A stretch of DNA of 11,213 bases from Candidatus Gracilibacteria bacterium CG2_30_37_12 (GCA_001873165.1 MNYO01000120.1:1-11213); one strand, 5' to 3'; shown: positions 1 to 6,140, counted from the first letter of the stretch. Notes: generated by a model not told the origin, from the sequence alone. Numbers and translations: made by a program.

Positions 1-1
1 A

Positions 2-124
2 ACAAATCGTGTATTTGTTCGCGGCGGTGCTGACGGCGGTGTGCACGCTGGGGTCTTCACGCTCTACTTGTCTTGGGACGCGTCGACTGCGCGTCGGAAT
101 GTCGGCTTCCGCTGTGCTCGGTAA
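2..124 (+). CDS. DGR target protein, C-terminal fragment (C-type lectin / FGE-sulfatase-like)
   Basis: Only the last 40 residues are inside the window; the gene begins before base 1. The reading frame is open from base 2 to the TAA at 122-124. It contains RVFVRGG at the start of the variable part and ends NVGFRCAR, the usual C-terminus of formylglycine-generating-enzyme/C-type-lectin-fold proteins that serve as DGR targets. Nearly the whole visible segment is the variable repeat. It matches the template repeat downstream and differs mainly where the template has adenine. Such targets are usually binding proteins whose diversified residues lie on an exposed ligand-binding face. The ligand, any signal peptide and any anchor cannot be judged because the N-terminus is missing. 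The family is inferred from the C-terminal motif and the DGR context. Confidence 0.85.
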   Translation, partial: TNRVFVRGGADGGVHAGVFTLYLSWDASTARRNVGFRCAR

Positions 125-125
125 T
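11..125 (+). repeat. DGR variable repeat (VR)
   Basis: This is a 115-bp imperfect copy of the 118-bp template repeat at 1329-1446. The outer parts align without gaps: 11-28 with 1329-1346, and 47-125 with 1368-1446. In those parts 9 of 13 differences are at TR adenines, replaced by G, C or T. A central block (29-46) is 3 nt shorter than the template and also differs at AAY codons, plus one or two non-adenine changes depending on alignment. The other four differences are non-adenine and cluster at 114-117, the last codons before the stop. This suggests the end of VR was not overwritten by template cDNA and acts as the initiation-of-mutagenic-homing end. Confidence 0.92.
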
Positions 126-139
126 ACCCTCAAGGGGTA
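125..139 (+). other. Short hairpin directly after VR (possible homing-target hairpin)
   Basis: A 5-bp perfect stem (TACCC at 125-129, GGGTA at 135-139) encloses a 5-nt loop, starting at the last base of VR. It overlaps a perfect 10-bp palindrome GGGGTACCCC at 134-143. In the Bordetella phage DGR a small hairpin/cruciform just downstream of VR increases homing efficiency. The position here fits that role, which is inferred from location and pairing only. Confidence 0.4.
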
Positions 140-163
140 CCCCGTCCTCTCGGTCACTTGATT

Positions 164-198
164 TTTTCACCCATCGCCTGGAAGGCGACGGGTGAAAA
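164..198 (+). other. Strong hairpin between target gene and RT
   Basis: Two 16-nt arms (164-179 and 183-198) pair with a single mismatch around a 3-nt loop; the left arm begins TTTTCACCC and the right arm ends GGGTGAAAA. It lies 40 nt after the target stop codon. It could be the target gene's terminator, although the right arm is followed by GG and not a T-tract, or a second structural element of the VR homing site. The pairing is clear and the function is not. Confidence 0.5.
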
Positions 199-231
199 GG
201 TTACTCGCTCACTCAAATTATAACCAATTCA

Positions 232-253
232 GGGCAGACACGGTGGTCTGCCC
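232..253 (+). repeat. REP-like hairpin upstream of RT
   Basis: A perfect 8-bp stem (GGGCAGAC at 232-239, GTCTGCCC at 246-253) surrounds a 6-nt loop and is followed by CCTACGAA. Sequences of this style occur as dispersed intergenic palindromes in many bacterial genomes. It ends 25 nt before the RT start and so would lie in the RT leader. Only one copy is visible in the window. Confidence 0.4.
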
Positions 254-278
254 CTACGAATATCCGTAAAAATCCCAA

Positions 279-1445
279 ATGACATTCTTTACTCCATCGG
301 AGATACTTCGAGCGTACGAAAAAGCGCGAAAATCGCGGAAGAACAAGTACGAAGTGTATCTCTTTGACCAGAACCGCGAGGAACGTCTCATGAAAATGCT
401 CCATGAAATCAACACTGGATGCTATGTTCACGGAACATACAAAGAGCTCATTCTTCAGGATTCCAAGAAACGATACATCGCTTCTCCGCAGTTTCTGGAT
501 CACATCGTCCATCACCTCATCTATGCGAGACTCTATCCGATCCTTGATCGGAAGATGGTACAAACTTCGTTTGCCTGTCGGGTCGGATACGGATCACACC
601 AAGCGGTAACCTACCTCCGGAAACTGCTCATCAAAATTCAGAAGAAACACGGAGAGGATACCTATTACTGCAAGATCGACTTCTCGAAGTATTTCTTCAC
701 GATCAATCACGCGTTCCTGAAAGAAAAAATCCGAAAATACATGAGAGACCCGATACTGCTCGGCGCTATTGATTGTATCATCGATAGTTACATTTCTGGT
801 AATCGGTACGATGAACTCCTTTCAAACAACCATTTCTACATCGATGAACCGAAAAAATGAGTTCCGATAGGTGGTATTCTCTCGCAGCTCTTCGCGAATT
901 TCTATTTGAACGATTTCGATCAGTTTTTGAAACATACCATGAAGATTCGAAGTGTTCGGTATATGGATGATTGTATCTTTCTCGGAAGTAAAGAGGAAAT
1001 ATGCGAATCGATCGAATGTATGCAAAAATTCTGCCTTGAAGAAAAGCTCATTCTTCGGACAGAGAAGATTAAAATCCACCCGATCCATGATGGAGTCAGA
1101 TTCTGTGGCTATCAGATAATAGATAGAAAACTCCTCGCCGGGAAACGAATATGTCTGGGATTTCATAAGTTCATGGACCGACTCGACCATATTTCCGAAA
1201 CGGAAAAAGAATCTCGTATTCTCACACCTGACGACCGAAAGAAACTTATGAGTATCTACGCTTCCAGAAGCGGATGCTTTGCTATCACAGACTCGGGATC
1301 ATCGTATGTATCTAAAAGGGGGAGTGCCGAATTTATTCGCGGCGGTAATGGCAACAATGGTGCGAACGCTGGGGTCTTCACGCTCAACTTGAATTGGGAC
1401 GCGTCGACTGCGAATCGGAATGTCGGCTTCCACTCGCTTCAGTAA
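279..1445 (+). CDS. DGR reverse transcriptase containing the template repeat at its C-terminus
   Basis: The 388-aa RT makes mutagenized cDNA from TR RNA for mutagenic homing into the target gene. The frame runs through one TGA (858-860), read as Gly194. Visible RT motifs, in order: an N-terminal RT block around residues 64-115 (KRYIASPQFLDHIVHH and SFACRVGYGSHQAV); the catalytic aspartate of motif A in KIDFSKYF (D134); the DGR-diagnostic motif GVPIGGILSQ (residues 194-203, IGxxxSQ in place of the QGxxxSP of most RTs); and YMDD (228-231), with the two metal-binding aspartates. UGA encodes the glycine opening the GVPIG motif, so standard decoding would lose YMDD. A thumb-like stretch follows to about residue 345. 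Residues 351-388 are encoded by the TR itself and look like the target's C-terminus. The start is the first ATG in the frame; no Shine-Dalgarno is visible. DGR membership rests on IGxxxSQ, TR/VR and the accessory gene. Confidence 0.95.
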
Positions 1446-1446
1446 T
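1329..1446 (+). repeat. DGR template repeat (TR), inside the RT reading frame
   Basis: This 118-bp sequence matches VR at 11-125 and is rich in AAY (Asn) codons in the target frame: at 1347, 1353, 1356, 1365, 1386, 1392, 1413 and 1419. All but the last differ in VR. AAY codons are the classic DGR design because adenine mutagenesis can change the residue widely without making a stop. The TR lies in the RT frame as codons 351-389, including the shared TAA, and on the same strand as target and RT. The codons just before the stop (CAC TCG CTT CAG) differ from VR at non-adenine bases, as expected for an IMH*-like end. Confidence 0.93.
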
Positions 1447-1603
1447 CTTTGTTGGATCGTTTTCCAGAGCGTTTTGTACGCTCGGACATACCAATGATGA
1501 AGAAAAGGATTACAGGCACTTCCCCCGTATGTGGAAATATAATTCTCGCATCAAAGTATATAAAAAAAAAAGAGTTCTCGAGTTATTCGTTCTCTCTTCT
1601 TTT
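1446..1603 (+). ncRNA. Non-coding tail of the TR RNA (possible Sp-like region)
   Basis: About 158 nt separate TR from the terminator and contain no convincing gene. A hairpin at 1464-1485 has a perfect 6-bp core (GAGCGT at 1467-1472, ACGCTC at 1478-1483), extended by two G-C pairs across a bulged A. A TATAAT hexamer lies at 1538-1543 without a good -35 at normal spacing, and an A-tract at about 1562-1571. In the Bordetella phage DGR a spacer of comparable length just 3' of TR is part of the template RNA and is needed for cDNA priming. This segment has the right position and size, but the role is inferred. Confidence 0.4.
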
Positions 1604-1629
1604 CGGCACTTTTCAAGTGCCGTTTTTTT
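1604..1629 (+). terminator. Rho-independent terminator after RT/TR
   Basis: A perfect 8-bp stem (CGGCACTT at 1604-1611, AAGTGCCG at 1615-1622), a 3-nt loop and seven consecutive T (1623-1629) form a textbook intrinsic terminator. It would define the 3' end of the RT-TR transcript and separate it from the accessory gene 37 nt downstream. Confidence 0.88.
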
Positions 1630-1665
1630 CTATTTACTCATTCCCTTTACTCGTAATCCACATTC

Positions 1666-2361
1666 ATGCGTATCTCCGAGTATTTTCGAACGGTTTTTGC
1701 AGTCCAATATCCCTGTCACCTCAAGGTGATCAAGAAGGGAATGTTCTATATTCTGCTCGATGAAGAAGCATTTTTCATTACACAAAGGTTCTCATTTCGG
1801 CTCACAACGCTCGACCGAGAGACAGTGAAGGTATGATTCCCAAAAAACGCTCTCGAAAAATGGACTCACACATTTTCGGAAGCGGGATGGGCATATGTTT
1901 TGATTGATGGAGAACAAATATACATGGAACACCCAGGAATATATCCACTTGGCACTAATCCGATAGATATCGAATCGTACATGCTCGCACGAGAGAGGGT
2001 GCTGAGACTTACTGATATGGGAGTGAAGGAAAAGGAAGTAAAACGCTTTTTACTCAAAGAGCGTTTTGAAGAGCTTTTCGGCATCGTCAATGCATTTCTC
2101 ATGAAGGTTCCTAAAAAAGAACGATACTTCCTCCGAGAGAAGATCGAAACGAAGATGCTCGAAAATATCTATCAGTATATGTACGATCCATCCTCTCGGA
2201 GTGTGCTTTCTGAGAAGCTATTCTCCGATCTCCTCATCCTCCGCGAGTTTCTGCGATTCACGAAGCGTATGGGATACCTCCAGAAGGATACTATTTATCT
2301 CGACGTGACCGATCGGTGTTTGGAGCTCCTGAAGATCGTTAAAGCGATTCGAGAGAAGTAG
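1666..2361 (+). CDS. DGR accessory protein: MutS-like N-domain joined to Avd-like helical bundle
   Basis: This 231-aa protein begins at ATG 1666 and reads through one TGA (1834-1836, Gly57). Residues about 15-82 resemble the mismatch-recognition domain I of MutS: YPCHLKVIKKGMFYIL, then DEEAFFITQRFSFRLT, VGFPKNALEKW and GWAYVLID match the usual 'GdFYelf..DA', 'aGvP' and 'GykVav' blocks. TGA supplies the glycine of the GvP motif. Residues about 140-231 are helical and basic and resemble Avd/23S-IVP four-helix bundles (VPKKERYFLREKIETKML, LLILREFLRFTKRMGYL, CLELLKIVKAIREK). Avd binds the RT and template RNA in characterised DGRs, and MutS-like (MSL) accessory genes are a catalogued DGR type. No MutS ATPase domain is present. 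Standard translation would show only residues 79 onward. Domain calls are by eye. Confidence 0.72.
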
Positions 2362-2447
2362 AAATAGTAGAATATTTTCAAAATTATTGTACTCAAGTCA
2401 ATTTGCATTTTTACATATTTTTTATACACTATCTGCCATCTTCTTAT

Positions 2448-2467
2448 AATCCGTAGGTCGGATTTTT
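2448..2467 (+). terminator. Weak hairpin and T-tract after the DGR accessory gene
   Basis: A 6-bp stem (AATCCG at 2448-2453, CGGATT at 2459-2464) with a 5-nt loop leads into T-rich sequence (2463-2473, one C). It could terminate the accessory gene. It overlaps a TATAAT hexamer at 2445-2450 that could instead be the -10 of the downstream exonuclease gene; the two readings compete. Confidence 0.35.
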
Positions 2468-2493
2468 CTTTTCTAACAATAAATCTCACTTTC

Positions 2494-3096
2494 ATGAAAG
2501 CCTTTATATTTGATACAGAAACAACGGGACTCACGGTTCGAAATGGACACCTCGATGAACAACCCTATGTGGTGCAATTTGCAGGAATTCTTGGTGAAGT
2601 AGATAGCGAAAATGGTTTTACAGAATTGGAACGAGTGGATATTATGGTAAGGCCACGGATTTCCATTCCGTTCGCTGCTTCCCAAGTACATGGTATCTAT
2701 GATCGGGATGTGGAAAGTGCTCCGTATATCGAAGAAGTTATGGATCAGATTCTCCGATATCTGAATACAACGGATATCGTCGTCGGACATAATATCGAAT
2801 ACGACGAGGAGGTGATTCGTTCAGAACTGAAACGTCTCAGAAGAGAAGGAGATTATCAACCAATCAAACGAGTTTGTACCATGCGAGGATCGACGGATTA
2901 TTGTAAACTTCAGGGTCGAGGGTTTTCCTTTAAGCCACCGAAACTCTCGGAACTCTATAAGCACCTCTTCGGAGAATGGTTCGAATGAGCCCATAATGCG
3001 ATGGTCGATGTGGAAGCAACAACCCGAGCATTCGGTGAACTTGTGAAACGTGGAGCGATAGAGCTCGAGGAGACGAAAGTGATGAGATTATTTTAG
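2494..3096 (+). CDS. DnaQ-like DEDDh 3'-5' exonuclease
   Basis: The 200-aa protein carries all motifs of the DnaQ/epsilon exonuclease family: FDTET (D7, E9; ExoI), GHNIEYDEEV (D104; ExoII) and GAHNAMVDVEAT (H167 and D172; ExoIII, DEDDh type). The glycine before AHNA is the TGA at 2986-2988, so standard translation would end before the last catalytic motif. The family hydrolyses 3' nucleotides from DNA or RNA for proofreading, repair or RNA processing. The length suits a stand-alone exonuclease domain with no polymerase part. It lies 132 nt after the DGR accessory gene. A link to the DGR is possible but unsupported by the sequence alone. Confidence 0.88.
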
Positions 3097-3117
3097 GTTT
3101 GATATATATCACAGTAA

Positions 3118-3136
3118 TTTTACTTTTTAAGTAAAA
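3118..3136. other. AT-rich perfect inverted repeat after the exonuclease gene
   Basis: An 8-bp perfect stem (TTTTACTT at 3118-3125, AAGTAAAA at 3129-3136) with a 3-nt loop lies 21 nt after the exonuclease stop. No T-tract follows on the plus strand. It may be a weak terminator or an operator ahead of the next gene. Confidence 0.25.
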
Positions 3137-3142
3137 AATATT

Positions 3143-3184
3143 ATGGCTGATTTCAGAAGATGGTTTTTAAGTATCTATGATTAA
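3143..3184 (+). CDS. Possible 13-codon leader ORF
   Basis: ATG 3143 opens a 13-residue frame (MADFRRWFLSIYD) ending in TAA at 3182-3184, immediately followed by the ATG of the next gene in the same frame. It could be a coupled leader peptide, or the remnant of a longer N-terminus separated by a point-mutation stop. It may equally be chance. Confidence 0.2.
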   Translation: MADFRRWFLSIYD

Positions 3185-3529
3185 ATGACAACAACTGCAA
3201 CAGCTCGTTGTTGTGTACAAAAGCCAGATTTATCAACGCAAGGGATAAAGAATGTATTAAATCTTGTTGATGAGATACTGAAGAAATCGCCTAATGTTGA
3301 GGTGCATGTGAGAAATACGAGAACGGGTTTTGATCAAATCTTTAATTCTCATGGTCTTGTGGGTAGGAAGGATAGTAATACTTTTATTCCAGTAGATGAT
3401 AACTTGAGAATTTTTGCTTCAGTAGATGAGGTTATAGGAGCAATAAATGAAAATAAAATAATTCTTGAAATTTCAGAAATTAAAAAGGCAGTAAAGAATA
3501 ATAAACAATGAGGGACTCATAATAGATAA
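3185..3529 (+). CDS. Hypothetical protein, 114 aa
   Basis: I do not recognise this family with confidence. The frame starts MTTTATARCC, reads a TGA (3509-3511) as Gly109 and stops at TAA 3527-3529, adding six residues (GGTHNR) to a standard translation. The middle alternates helix- and strand-like segments (GIKNVLNLVDEILKKSPNVE, then LRIFASVDEVIGAINE) and ends with a basic helix. LRIFASVDEV recalls the end of small STAS-like folds, but this is weak. Codon use is visibly AT-richer (AAT, AAA, ATA) than in dnaJ or atpA, which could mean recent transfer or weak expression. It is followed by a strong terminator and appears to be a single-gene unit. Confidence 0.6.
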
Positions 3530-3538
3530 TATTGAATC

Positions 3539-3586
3539 TCAAAAAGAGAGAATAAAAATGTTCTCTCTTTTTGATTGCATTTTTTC
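3539..3586 (+). terminator. Strong terminator after the 114-aa hypothetical gene
   Basis: A perfect 14-bp stem (3539-3552 with 3561-3574; left arm TCAAAAAGAGAGAA) encloses an 8-nt loop and is followed by T-rich sequence with six consecutive T. It starts 10 nt after the TAA of the hypothetical gene. Confidence 0.8.
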
Positions 3587-3617
3587 ATTTTTCCATACAA
3601 TACTTTTATTCAAAATA

Positions 3618-3647
3618 GCACCTCGATTATACTGGTGCGATTTTTTT
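3618..3647 (+). promoter_or_regulatory. dnaJ upstream signal: TATACT -10 inside a small hairpin with T-tract
   Basis: A TATACT hexamer at 3628-3633 lies 40 nt before the dnaJ start and could be its -10 box, but no good -35 is seen at 16-18 nt. The hexamer sits in the loop of a 5-bp hairpin (GCACC 3618-3622, GGTGC 3634-3638) followed after GA by seven T (3641-3647), so the site could instead be a weak terminator. Confidence 0.35.
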
Positions 3648-3672
3648 AGAAATTAACAAAAGCAAATTATAT

Positions 3673-4779
3673 ATGGCATACGAATTTTATGAAATACTCG
3701 AAGTTACTCGTGAAGTGAGTGCCGAAGAACTCAAGCGTGCATATCGCAAGAAGGCGATGGAAGTACATCCTGACCGACATGGTGGTGATAAAGAAAAAGA
3801 AACTCTTTTCAAAGAGGTGAATGAGGCCTATGCAACGCTCAGTGATCCACAGAAACGAGCTCATTATGATCGATTCGGTTCCAATGATACGGGAGATCGA
3901 TTCGGTGATTCTCAGGGCGGATTCCATACCAATATGGATTTCTCGGATATTTTCGAGTCTTTTTTCGGTGGTGGTCAAGGGGGTGGAACCCGACGGAAGG
4001 CAGGTGGTATAGAAGGCGAAGATATAGAAATTCGTGTGAAACTCGATTTTGCAGAAGCACTTTCGGGACTCAAGAAAAATATTTCCTATAGTCGAAAAAT
4101 TGTTTGTTCTGAGTGTATAGGGACGGGTGCAAAAAAAGGAACGGAACCAAAAGAATGTTCTCAGTGTCGTGGGGCTGGACAAGTTCGCCGACGAACTCAA
4201 ACTATTTTCTGAGTTATGGAACAAACAGGAATCTGTGATGTATGTCATGGAACGGGGAAGATTATCACGGATAAATGTACGACTTGTCATGGAGAGCGGC
4301 GAGAAACATTTAAAACGGAGAAAGAGATTGATATCCCCGCTGGAATCGACGATGGGATGACAATTAAAGTTCGAGGCGAAGGAAATGACGGAATCGGATC
4401 CAAATCAGGAGATCTCTATATATCTTTCAGTATTCCTGATAGTATCGATGGACTCACGAGAGAGGATATGAATCTCTTTTATACGATTGAGATAGATCCA
4501 ACAGAAGCGGTTCTTGGAACTAAGAAAACGCTCAAGATTCCCGTTATTGGAGAGCGAACTTTAGAAATCAAATCAGGAATGCAGTACGGAGAAGTTCTCA
4601 AATTCAAAGGAGACGGTGTGAAACATATTTCCAAAGATCAGAAAGGGGATTTATTTATCACTGTGAATATCAAGATTCCAACACATCCAAGTAAAAAAGA
4701 ACGAGAACTCTACCACGAGATAGCAACCGAAAAGAAAATCGAAGTTGCAGACGGGGGAATTTTGAGTAAAATCTTCTAA
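3673..4779 (+). CDS. dnaJ: Chaperone DnaJ (type I Hsp40)
   Basis: The 368-aa co-chaperone stimulates DnaK ATPase and delivers unfolded clients. The J domain covers residues about 4-70 with HPD at 32-34. A Gly/Phe-rich linker follows (about 68-110, including FFGGGQGGG). Four zinc-finger cysteine pairs come next: C145/C148, C162/C165, C188/C191 and C202/C205. The last repeat is CTTCHGER, not CxxCxGxG, so its final glycine is replaced. The C-terminal substrate domains start at IPAGIDDGMTIKVRGEG. The frame reads through TGA at 4210-4212, giving Gly180 in QTIFG, where DnaJ proteins usually have Gly. Length and domain order are normal for type I DnaJ. dnaK and grpE are not adjacent. A zinc-ribbon gene follows after 29 nt, probably co-transcribed. 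Confidence 0.97.
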
Positions 4780-4808
4780 AGTGAATATTATTTAAAGAAT
4801 ATATTTCT

Positions 4809-5039
4809 ATGGCTTCCTATAATGATCTCGTCAATATCCCGACTTTTGAAAAGAGAAAAGAAGAATTTCTTCAGGAACGAGGGGAGGTGACTTTTTATTG
4901 TCGTGATTGCCAGAAAAATGTGGAAGCAATTCGCTTAAATCCCAATAAATACCTCTATGAATGTCCTCTCTGTAAAGGGAAACATATCTCTATTGGAACA
5001 GAAAGCTCGGTGAAGGAGGTCTACAGTAGAAGAAGATAA
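4809..5039 (+). CDS. Small zinc-ribbon protein, 76 aa
   Basis: The protein has two CxxC knuckles (C31/C34 in YCRDCQKN and C52/C55 in ECPLCKGK), typical of a single zinc ribbon, between a charged N-terminal helix (FEKRKEEFLQERGE) and a short basic tail. It starts at ATG 4809, 29 nt after dnaJ on the same strand, and is likely in the dnaJ transcript. Zinc ribbons of this size bind nucleic acid or protein, but no specific function can be assigned. No signal peptide or membrane segment is seen. Confidence 0.75.
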   Translation: MASYNDLVNIPTFEKRKEEFLQERGEVTFYCRDCQKNVEAIRLNPNKYLYECPLCKGKHISIGTESSVKEVYSRRR

Positions 5040-5047
5040 TAGACCTC
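5016..5047 (+). other. Hairpin spanning the zinc-ribbon stop codon
   Basis: A perfect 8-bp stem (GAGGTCTA at 5016-5023, TAGACCTC at 5040-5047) with a 16-nt loop containing the TAA stop. No T-tract follows, so it is at best a weak end-of-transcript structure. Confidence 0.3.
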
Positions 5048-5156
5048 TGAAAAACTTGTTCGCCTGTACTCTGGTAGTATTGAGCTTAAATCTCCGCTTG
5101 CTCAGCCCACGAGGGGAACTAAACAGTTTCCCCGTACATTTGTACGATTCATTCCG

Positions 5157-5187
5157 TTAACCCCACAAGGGGGGAGCTATGGCTTCG
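5157..5187 (+). repeat. Dispersed repeat, copy 1 (CCCCACAAGGGG type)
   Basis: About 30 nt containing CCCCACAAGG followed by GGGGAGCTATGGCTTCG. It recurs at 6199-6227 and, inverted, at 10626-10654, always between genes. The core can form a CCCC/GGGG hairpin. The rest of the 5040-5278 gap holds an imperfect inverted repeat (GGGGAACT at 5113-5120 with AGTTTCCCC at 5125-5133), a CGTAC/GTACG hairpin at 5133-5146 and AT-rich sequence, with no gene. Confidence 0.75.
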
Positions 5188-5278
5188 ATTTGCACTCAAA
5201 TTACTTCGCTTTTGAGAGGCTTATAGAATTTGATTCTTTATAGTAAGTCAAATTTGATAGTATTTAAAGGATTTCCAT

Positions 5279-5306
5279 TTGCTTTTTCTTTCATTTTCTC
5301 TATACT
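5279..5306 (+). promoter_or_regulatory. Putative promoter of the ATP synthase cluster
   Basis: TTGCTT (5279-5284) and TATACT (5301-5306) are separated by 16 nt, a good sigma-70-type match. Transcription would start near 5313, about 30 nt before the atpB ATG. This argues against the in-frame upstream TTG at 5279 being the atpB start. Confidence 0.55.
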
Positions 5307-5344
5307 TTCCGCGATTTTACCCATTCTATACACCCCATCTATTT

Positions 5345-6139
5345 ATGAGTGAAACTGAGCTAGTTACTACCACCGAAGTTCATACCGGACCACATATTCC
5401 GACCCTCCGAGGAGAGCCGGTTTTTGGTTTTGTGACAACGACACTTCTTTCTATGTGGATTTTTATGGCGATTCTTTTCACGATTGTTTTTTTCGTGAAT
5501 CGTTCTATTCGTAAAGGATACTTTGGACGTCTCCGTATGTTTTTTCAGGAACTCATATCATTGATGCGTTCTGGATTTAACTCCGTTCTGGATAATGAAG
5601 ATTTTGCACGAAAGAATTTCTTCATCATAGCAACAGTTGCTCTGTTTGTTATCTTCGCAAATCTCTTTGGCTTACTCCTAGAAGTGATTGGAGCATTTGA
5701 TCCAGGTATTACACACTACCTTCGACCAATTACTTCGGACCTTTCTACGACACTTGTTCTGGCACTTTTCACGATTGGACTCGCACAATTTTACCATACA
5801 CGAACCAAGGGGACTTGGCTCCACTTCAGCGGATATATCTGTAATTTCCGTGGAGCGAGCATCGGCGCACGGTTTGGAAATATGCTTTTTGGATGGATTC
5901 ACCTGATTTCTGAACTTTCTCGTATTCTCTCACTCTCATTCCGATTGTTTGGAAATATCTTCGCAGGAATTATTCTCATCTCCGTAATTACCTTTTTGAG
6001 TGCAGAATTTTTGCATTTTCCTATTTTTGGGCCGATTCCATTCTTCTTGTATGAAATATTCGTTGCATTGTTTCAGGGTTTTATATTTACTATCTTGATG
6101 TTGGTATACTTCAAGGAATCACAAGAAGTTCACCACTAA
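5345..6139 (+). CDS. atpB: F-type ATP synthase subunit a
   Basis: The 264-aa integral membrane subunit forms the proton half-channels of Fo against the c-ring. Several hydrophobic helices are visible (about 28-52, 90-116, 133-150, 184-222 and 228-256). The signature SRILSLSFRLFGNIFAG holds the essential arginine (R200), equivalent to E. coli R210. LFQGFIFTILMLVYFKES near the C-terminus carries the glutamine/helix-5 signature (Q244). The glutamate that follows 'AG' in E. coli (E219) is isoleucine here. ATG 5345 is preferred over the upstream in-frame TTG because the putative promoter overlaps that segment and Fo-a proteins do not need the extra 22 residues. It is first in the cluster, as usual. 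Confidence 0.95.
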   Translation: MSETELVTTTEVHTGPHIPTLRGEPVFGFVTTTLLSMWIFMAILFTIVFFVNRSIRKGYFGRLRMFFQELISLMRSGFNSVLDNEDFARKNFFIIATVALFVIFANLFGLLLEVIGAFDPGITHYLRPITSDLSTTLVLALFTIGLAQFYHTRTKGTWLHFSGYICNFRGASIGARFGNMLFGWIHLISELSRILSLSFRLFGNIFAGIILISVITFLSAEFLHFPIFGPIPFFLYEIFVALFQGFIFTILMLVYFKESQEVHH

Positions 6140-6140
6140 G

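Noticed and set aside
1449..1763. Overlapping plus-strand ORFs of about 100-110 codons after TR
   Set aside because: They cross the intrinsic terminator at 1604-1629, consist of low-complexity Phe/Ser-rich translation and overlap the start of the better-supported MutS-like gene.
1..2361. Group II intron or retron as explanation for the RT
   Set aside because: The IGxxxSQ motif, paired TR/VR with adenine-biased differences and the Avd-like neighbour point to a DGR; no intron maturase domain or msr/msd arrangement is visible.
3667..4290. 207-codon minus-strand ORF opposite dnaJ
   Set aside because: It is antisense to conserved J-domain and zinc-finger coding sequence and shows no motifs of its own.
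5279..5344. TTG 5279 as the start of atpB, adding 22 residues
   Set aside because: A good promoter (TTGCTT-16-TATACT) occupies this stretch, and ATG 5345 gives a normal subunit a.
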